Positions 57,362 to 64,000 of a stretch of 64,000 nt of DNA are shown here, in pieces. How positions within the stretch are numbered: position 1 is the first letter of the stretch; each line of letters opens with the position of its first letter. Source of the stretch: Trifolium pratense (Eukaryota > Streptophyta > Magnoliopsida > Fabales > Fabaceae); NCBI RefSeq assembly GCF_020283565.1, contig NC_060063.1, positions 32,388,635 to 32,452,634 of the forward strand. The letters are read 5' to 3'. A program made the position numbers and the translations under genes. Below the pieces are notes generated by a model. The model was not told the origin of the DNA, made no database searches, and saw only the letters and a program-made list of their open reading frames with translations.

Positions 57362-57997
57362 GTAATTCTTCCAAATTTTGTTACTTAGATCCATTTTTTG
57401 TTGTTCCTGCCCAGTTTTGGGCGTTTTTTTTTTTTTTTTTATATGAATTTATGAACATTAGGATGAATGTGCCGGGCACCGTATGAATTTAGTGCCGGGG
57501 AGCTTTCCTCCCTTTTGAAACTCTAAGTTAGATAACTAGTGACGGGGAGCTTCCCTCCCCGTTTCGAACTTTGATGGTTTGTTAGGTGATGGGGAGCTTC
57601 TCTCCCCGTTTCAAACTTTGGATAGTTTATTAAGTGACGGGGAGCCTATCTCCCCGTTTCAAACTTTAGATAGTTTGAATATGCCGGGGAGCTTTCCTCC
57701 CCTTTTTAACTTAGAGAATTTTGCTGAAAATTTGTTGTTTAAATTTCATGCCGGGGAGCTTTCCTCCCCGTCTTTGTCTTAGAGAATTTGCACGAAATTT
57801 GCTGTTAAAACTTTAGTGCCGGGGAGCTTACCTCCCCGTTTTGCCTGCCTTACCCTCCTCGGTTTGATTTTGATTGCCATTTGAAAAGGGCTTTGGTCGG
57901 GGACAGCGTCCTCGTCCTATCTTGCGCCCTTTCACTTGAATTGCGGTGAAAGGGTGGATTTGATCATCGAATTCACTTTGTTTTTACTGCATTTCAG
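57362..57997 (+). other. Leader intron of the antisense gene (predicted)
   Basis: Donor CAAG/GTAATTC at 57362 and acceptor TTTTTACTGCATTTCAG ending at 57997, eight bases before the ATG at 58006. It spans 636 bp and carries the GC-hairpin repeats. Long leader introns are common in plant genes; this one is predicted from splice sites alone. Confidence 0.55.
57493..57842 (+). repeat. GC-hairpin tandem repeats in the leader intron
   Basis: Seven units centred on the palindrome CGGGGAGCTTTCCTCCCCG (variants TCTCC, TATCTCC), each followed by an AT-rich part such as TTTAACTTAGAGAATTTTGC or TTTCAAACTTTAGATAGTTT. Related units recur at 58985-59020 and 60240-60480. Confidence 0.88.
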
Positions 57998-58005
57998 GTT
58001 TTAAA

Positions 58006-60015
58006 ATGTCAGAATCCGAGGAGGTTGTGGAAGTGCAGGGTGCGGAGAAATATACGCTGGTCGACTGTATAACTGATCCTGCACTGGATTGGGTTGCTCC
58101 TGAGCCCCGGGGAATAGCTTCGGTGCTTACTCCCGAGGATCCTAAATTGCATACCACTGTCGAGCAGAGGAGAGCAAACGAGCCCAAACACTGGTCGACC
58201 CGTCTACCCGGGGAGGATGAACGGGTGTGCTCGTCTTTTGACGGGCACGATTTTGCTATGTACGAGTTCGTCTTTAAAGAGATGGGGCTTAGACTGCCGT
58301 TCAGCCCTTTCGCGGCGAGTGTTCTCAAAGCCTTGCAAGTGGCTCTGTCACAGCTGCATCCTAACTCCTGGTCGTTTATAATGGCGTTCGAGCATCTCTG
58401 CGTGTATAAAGATGTTCGTCCCAGCGTTCCCCTCTTTTTTAGGATCTTCAAAATTCAACGCAAGCCGACGAAGGAAGTAGGACGAGCACCTCGTCAAAAC
58501 TGGGTTTCGTTGAAGCATCACGAGGATGTCAAACTTTTTAAGATGTTCGTGGACTCCATTAAGGATTTTAAGGGGAGGTATTATATCATCCGGCCAGAGT
58601 CTCCTTCTGCCCGGGAGAGTTTATTGGAACTTGAGGAAGATACAGACGAGCAAGGTGTTGCTCGTAAGGATGCCAGCGGGCAAGTCAGACTTCGAGCAGT
58701 TCCTAAGTTCCCGTTGAGCTGGTCGTACACCCACTTCCAGAAGGAGCCTAAGGAGTATACAACCGGGGACGCAGATTTGTCTCCCGAGGACAGGGCTGCC
58801 TTCGAGAGTTTGAAGGCCATTGTGGCCGGTTTTACTCCAGGGGTCTGGACGACTCGTAAGGAAGTTATAATAAGGGACGAACACGGGAAGCCGAGGGCCT
58901 CTCCTCGATATATTAATACTAGGACCCTCCTCAAGTGCAAAAATGCCGGGGAGGTTAAATTGTGTTTGGGTATTGTTTCCTTTCTTTTTAACTTAGAAAA
59001 ATTTCTGTTATTGTTGTATGTATTCCTTGTCCCTTATTAACTTGCTCGTCGTTTGTTTGCAGACGAAATGGAAACCATTGCTGAGCGAATGTTGAAGGCC
59101 AAGCAGGATGAGAAGGCGAGCAGATCTGGCTGAGGAAAGAAGAAGATTGTTGGGAGCCCTTCCGTGCAAGTGAGGCCGGGGACCCCTTCCGTGCAGATTG
59201 TTGGGAGCTCGATGGGTGGTTCGGGCACTCCTACCTCAGCTGCCCGGCCTCCTCCAGTGAAGAGGATGAGAGAAGAAGATCCCCCGGTTGAGGAGACGGG
59301 CATGGGAGGATGCAGCAAGTTTCCAGTTCCCCGGTGCTATACGGTGGAAAAAAATTTTGAAAAATATCCTCCTGAAGTCTTTGATGCCGAGCGGTCAGCA
59401 ATTCTTGACCAGGAGCCAGAGGTCCGTAAGCAGCAGCATGCTCGTGACATGGCTGCTGTGGTGCGAATGATCTCGAGCTCCCTTGTCCTTGGTGACGAGC
59501 GGGAATCTTTACTCGAGCAGCTGAACAATGCCCAGGCCAGGCACGAGCGGGCTAAAAGTCGGATCAACCAGCTCAAGATTGATGTGGATGACCTCAAGGA
59601 GAAGCAGAAACGCTGGGGTGACCAGGTGGAGGAGCACCGTAAAAGGAGAGAGGAGTTGGATGCTGCTCGGGCTGAGATTGAAAGGCTTACTGCTGCTATG
59701 GCGCCGGGCGAGAACGAGCACAAGGCTGTCGAGGGCTTGACTACCCGAGCAGACTTGGTCAAGGTGATTGCTCAGTTGTCCCATGACTTTGTAGAGGGCA
59801 CTGAGTACGCCTTTGAGAATGCCGTGCAGCAGATTAAGTGCCTTAATCCTGATGTGGAATTGGTGACCCGGGGAATGCATATGAACGGGGAAGTCAAAGA
59901 TGGCCAGATTGTTATCCCTGCTGGCCTAGACGTCTCTGATGACGAGGAGGATGATGCTGAAGTGGTGCACGAGGAGGATCATGAAGACGAGCAGGAAGAT
60001 AGGTGCGAGGAGTAG
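58006..60015 (+). pseudogene. Antisense gene of the Tat element (PF04195-type), two coding exons, one stop
   Basis: Exon 1 is 58006-58969 and exon 2 59063-60015, joined by a 93-bp intron (GTATTG...TTTGCAG) in phase 1. The product would be about 638 residues. Exon 1 matches the 'putative gypsy type transposon' family: SFDGHDFAMYEFVFKEMGLR, LPFSPFAASVLKALQVAL, FEHLCVYKDVRPSVPLFFRI, ending with WVSLKHHEDVKLFK. Exon 2 has a Pro-rich linker, a long coiled coil (~59500-59700, LEQLNNAQARHERAKSRINQ and on) and an acidic tail. TGA at 59131-59133 (SG-stop-GKKK) breaks exon 2. It runs opposite to pol, has its own TATA and leader, and is convergent with pol. Antisense ORFs at this position are described in Tat elements; their role is unknown. 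Confidence 0.8.
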
Positions 60016-60987
60016 TTGTCCCTGGTTTTTCTATTTGTAATTTGTTTTGTCTTTTTGAATTTTGGGGCCTTTGAGCCATGGTTTGTAATATTGGAACAAG
60101 TGGGCTTTTGTCCCCGTCTTTTATTTTTATGACAATTCCGGGCAGGTGCCCGTTTATTTATCTATGCTTGTTTATAACTGCTCGTCTATACCTGCTCGCA
60201 TGTATGTTTCCTCGTCTTTTAACTTAGAAAATTTTACGAAATTTCGTTGTTTTAAAATTTCAACCGGGGAGCCTCCCCGTCTAATAACTTAGAAGATTTT
60301 GAGGAAATTTCGTTGTTTAAAATTTCAACCGGGGAGGTCTGGTCCCTACTTTTAACTTAGCAAAATTTTATGCTAATTTTTTGCTCAGAATCTGAGCCGG
60401 GGAGCTTGTCCCCATTTTAAACTTAACGAAATTTGCTGTTTAAACTTCGTGACGGGGAATTTCTCTCCCCATTATTGAGGTGCTCGTCTGGGTATGCTGG
60501 TATGCTCATTCGAGCAAGTTGGTGTGCTAAGTTTTGCCTGTTTATTTTTATGCCTGTTTTGTATACTTATCATATTTTTGCATGTATGAATGCTGCGCTC
60601 GTTGTTATTTTGCCGGGGAGGTTTCCCCTGCTTGATACTGAGCATGTTTTATTGAGGGTAGTTTCCTCTGTTTTGACTTAAACAGTTTAGGGAACTGTAT
60701 AAGCACTTAGAGTTGTTTCTAAGTTACGCGAATACGAGCACGCTAGTGTACCTTTCTTCGCAACCTGAACCTCCCATCGCGAGCTGGGTGCTAGGTCGTG
60801 GCACGGGGACGATGGGCTCGTTTCGAGAGTTATCCTCGTCTAGCAGGAGTTCCATTTCCCTTATGGTGAATTAGTTCCCCTGCTATGGTTTTAGATGAGC
60901 ACGTGTGCCATGGTGCCCTCCGTTGTTTAAGGTGTTCGACTCGTTGTGTTCTGAAGTGCGAGCAGCCTTTTTTGGTGTGGCAATAAC
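60016..60987 (+). other. Region between antisense gene and pol (convergent), with hairpin repeats
   Basis: No gene. 60016-60230 resembles a 3' untranslated region. From ~60230 to 60480 there are further AACTTAGA...AAATTTCGTTGTTT units with CGGGGAG and CTCCCCG words, some with one arm lost, and another CCGGGGAGGTTTCCCCTG near 60612. Confidence 0.7.
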
Positions 60988-63900
60988 TTAGCTGTAATAT
61001 TGTTTCAATTTCTGGGCATTCCAAGGTCGAGGAAGTTTCTTTCCTCGAAGGTCCTCGAGATAGTATGCACCATTTTCTGTTTTGTCAATGACGCAGTATG
61101 GTCCTTCCCAATTGGGTGCAAGTTTGCCATCCTGGGAGTCTGCATTGCGTCTTAGGACGAGGCTGCCCACCTCGAATTCTCTTTTGATGACTTTGGTGTC
61201 ATGACGGGCAGCTATTTTCTGCTTCAGGGTGGCCTCTTTTAAGGAAGCTCCCGTTCGAATTTCTTCGACGAGGTCAAGCTCCTCTCGAAGTGCTTCGTCA
61301 TTTTTCTCCTCGTCTAGAGGTTGCTCAGTCCGACGAGATGGTTCCCCAATCTCTACGGGGATAACTGCCTCCGTTCCATATACCATTCGGAAGGGGGTCT
61401 CTCCGGTTGTGGAGTGTGGGGTTGTTCGATAGGCCCAGAGTACATTGTCAAGCTCTTCGACCCATTTCTTTTTGTTTTAGTCGAGTCTTCTTCGTAACCC
61501 TCTCAGGATTACTCTGTTGGCTGCTTCAGCTTGCCCGTTGGTTTGGGGGTGCTCGACCGATGTGAAGTGCTGCTTGGTGCCCAGGGCAACAAGGAATGCT
61601 TGAAAATCTTTGTCTGTAAACTGTGTTCCGTTGTCTGTGACTACCACTTGTGGTATTCCGAATCTAGCTAGCACATTTCTTTTGAAGAAGCGCAGGATTC
61701 TGAGTGATGTGATGTCGGAGAGGGGTTCGGCTTCCACCCACTTTGTGAAGTAGTCTACTGCTACTATTAGGTAGCGATTTTGATAAAGTCCTTTGGTAAA
61801 AGGACCAAGTAAGTCAATGCCCCACCAGGCGAAGGGCCAGGGGGAAGACAAAGATTTTAGTTCTCGAGGGGGAGCTAAGTGCATATCCCCATGCCTTTGG
61901 CATTTGTCACATTTTTTTTACGTGGTCTTTGGCGTCCTGTTGCATAGTAGGCCAATAGTACCCCGCTCGTAAAGCTTTCCTGGCAAGTGACCTTCCTCCT
62001 AGGTGTTGGGCGTTAATACCCTCGTGGACTTCGCGCAGGATGTAATCTGCTGTGTCCTCGTCCACACATTTTAGGAGAGGAATGGAAAATCCTCTCCTGT
62101 ATAATTTTCCATCAAGGATGACATAGGAGCAGGCTCTTCGTCTGACTATAGCTGCTTGTTTCTGGTCGTCAGGGAGAGTTCCGTGCTCGAGGAAGTTGTA
62201 TACTGGAGTCATCCAACAGTCTTTGTCGCCAATGACGTTTACGTCCACAACCTTGCTTGGTTTTTCTATGCTTGGACGAGGGAGTATCTCTTGGATGACA
62301 GATTTGTTTCCGCCTTTCCTTTTTGTGCTTGCCAGCTTGGACAGGATATCTGCCCTTTTGTTATGCTCGCGGGGAACATGTAATATTTCAACAGAGTTGA
62401 ACTTGGTGATCTTTTCCTTTACTAGCACTAGATATTCAGAGAGGTTATCATTCTTGGTCTGGTATTCTCCTAGCACCTGTGAGGCGACCAGTTGTGAATC
62501 TGTGTAGATTTTTATCTCCTTGGCTTGTACGTCCTCGGCCAAACGTAGTCCAGCAAGGAATGCTTCATATTCTGCTTGGTTGTTTGAAGTTGGGAAGGAT
62601 AGTGCTAGGGACACCTCGATTAGTAAGCCATTCTCATTTTCAAGAATGATGCCTGCACCTGCTCCTGTGGCGCTTGATGCTCCGTCCACAAAGATTGTCC
62701 ATTTATCTGCTCCGTCCACTGTAGGGGAGGAGCTCGTCATCTCTGCGACGAAGTCAGCTAGGACTTGGGCTTTTAGAGCTTTTCTGCTCTCGTAACGAAT
62801 GTCGAATTCTGAGAGTTCGAGGGACCATTTGAGCATCCTGCCCGCCATATCTGGTCGGCCAAGCAAAGATTTGATTGGTTGGTCTGTTCGGACCACAATT
62901 GTATGAGCCAAGAAATAATGTCTTAGTCTCCTCGCAGCATAAACTAGTGCAAGGGCTATTTTTTCAATTTGTTGGTATCTTAGTTCAGGACCTTGCAAGG
63001 CTTTGCTCGTAAAGTATACTGGTTTCTGCCCTTCGTTTGTCTCACGAATAAGAGCTGCACTTACAGCCTCTGAGGCGACGGAAAGGTACAGGTATAATAC
63101 CTCCTCGTCATTTGGTCGTGAGAGGACAGGTGGCTCTGATAAGGCCTTTTTCAAATGTTGGAGAGCTTGCTCGCACTCATCTGTCCATTCGAAGACTGCT
63201 TCTTTCTTTAGTAATTTGAAAAAGGGAAGTGCATGTTGTGCTGATTTGGATACAAATCTGGAAAGCGATGTCAGCATTCCATTAAGAGTTTGTATGGACT
63301 TCTTATCGCTCGGAGTGGGGAGCTCGGCAAAAGCTCTGCACTTGTCAGGGTTAGCTTCAATTCCTCGCTCGGTTAGGTAAAACCCCAGGAATTTTCCTGC
63401 TCGGACCCCGAAGGTGCACTTCTCTGGATTAAATCTCATGTTGTATTTCCTGGCCTGCTCGAACACCTTTCGAAGGTGCACGACATGGTCGAGTTCCTCG
63501 GGGGATTTTACGATCATGTCGTCCATGTATACCTCGAGCATGTCTCCTATTTGTCCTCGGAAGACTTTGTTCATCATTCGCTGGTATGTGGCTCCTGCAT
63601 TTTTGAGACCGAAGGGCATTACGTTGTAGTAATAGTTGCCCGACTCAGTCATGAAAGCTGTTTTTTCTCTATCTGCCACTGCCATTGGAATTTGGTTATA
63701 ACCTGAATAAGCATCCATAAAAGACAATAATTTAAAGCCAGAAGAATTATCAACAAGTCTATCAATGCAAGGTAAGGGATAAGAGTCTTTAGGGCAAGCC
63801 CTGTTAAGATCGGTATAGTCACAACACATCCTCCACTTCCCATTAGATTTTTTGACGAGTACAACGTTGGACAGCCAGGTTGTATACCTGGCCTCCGAAA

Positions 63901-64000
63901 TGAAATTTGCCTCTAAGAGGTCTTTTACACATTTTTCTGCAGCCTCCGATTTCTCAGGAGACTGCCTACGCCTACGTTGTACAATGGGAAGTGCAGTAAG
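60988..64000 (-). pseudogene. Gypsy E pol (RT, two RNase H, integrase), frameshift and stop
   Basis: Open from the window edge to 61907. RT shows WLSNVVLVKKSNGKWRMC, LSFMDAYSGYNQI and active site YMDD (~63530). Then comes gypsy RNase H, altered in sequence (LYLYLSVASEAVSAALIRE), followed by a second, archaeal-type RNase H (IFVDGASSATGAGAGIILE, NNQAEYEAFLAGL, IYTDSQLVASQVLG). At 61911-61919 one A too many in an A-run shifts the frame inside the integrase zinc motif. The integrase core follows from 61884 (WGIDLLGPF, VTDNGTQF, QTNGQAEAANR), a TAA at 61477-61479 interrupts it, and the C-terminal part (FEVGSLVLRRN...LKQYYS) ends at 60988. The 5' part of pol is outside the window. Confidence 0.92.

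Larger units (their letters stand above)
56189..64000 (-). mobile_element. Gypsy E: Tat-lineage LTR retrotransposon, partial
   Basis: Read leftwards from the window edge: RT, RNase H, a second archaeal-type RNase H, integrase, a long 3' region holding an antisense gene and hairpin repeats, a purine tract and a 3' LTR. Two RNase H domains and an antisense gene between pol and the LTR identify the Tat lineage. gag, protease and the 5' LTR lie beyond 64000. Pol has a frameshift and a stop, and the antisense gene has one stop. Short words GCTCGT/ACGAGC are strikingly frequent across the whole element. Confidence 0.88.

Noticed and set aside
57493..57842. CRISPR-like array of palindromic repeats
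   Set aside because: Plant nuclear context, spacers are similar to each other rather than unique, and the unit is part of a retrotransposon 3' region.

Overview
This is repeat-rich plant nuclear DNA, most likely from a papilionoid legume. That guess rests on the resemblance of the Sirevirus (SIRE1/Maximus-type), Tekay-type and Tat-type retrotransposons to legume families and should be treated as inference. I found no convincing intact host gene and no tRNA or rRNA gene. Almost every base belongs to a transposable element, and most elements can be delimited to the base by terminal sequences and target-site duplications (TSDs).

Layout. 1-2504: the 3' part of a diverged gypsy LTR whose end, with adjacent flank, is tandemly duplicated. 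2505-6519: small DNA transposons: a mini-CACTA (3157-3545), a Tourist-like MITE (3594-5519) split by a 1466-bp solo LTR (4035-5500, TSD GGACT), and a 504-bp hAT element (5647-6150, TSD GGGTCAGT).

6520-50211 is one nested nest. The host is a Sirevirus copia element (copia A, + strand, TSD CCAAC, about 9.2 kb without its inserts). Inside it sit a CACTA transposon in gag (8265-12805, TSD TAT), a gag-less chromovirus in the RT region (gypsy C, 17203-26887, TSD GGTAT), and a gypsy element with a decayed interior in the 3' region (gypsy D, 28216-48498, TSD TTTTT). Gypsy D contains a second Sirevirus of the same family as A, in opposite orientation (copia B, 31630-43791, TSD GATAC). All four LTR pairs look almost identical by eye, so the nest was built recently. 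Its order is A, then CACTA, C and D in unknown order, then B into D.

51435-55231 is a 5'-truncated L1-type LINE with an 18-bp TSD and a poly(A) tail, followed by a foldback MITE. From about 56189 to the right edge lies a Tat-lineage gypsy element on the minus strand (gypsy E): a short 3' LTR, a hairpin-repeat region, a spliced antisense gene on the plus strand (PF04195-type), GC-hairpin repeats, and a pol gene with two RNase H domains running off the window.

The most interesting signals are (i) a small acidic ORF on the antisense strand, conserved in both Sirevirus copies, with mainly synonymous differences and SUMO-interaction-like motifs; (ii) the covarying hairpin array in front of the antisense gene of the Tat element; (iii) GC-hairpin repeat units lying in the leader intron, the coding intron and the downstream region of that gene; (iv) gypsy D, with near-identical LTRs around a decayed interior, implying mobilisation in trans; and (v) stepwise loss of the env-like gene from copia A through two short-homology deletions.
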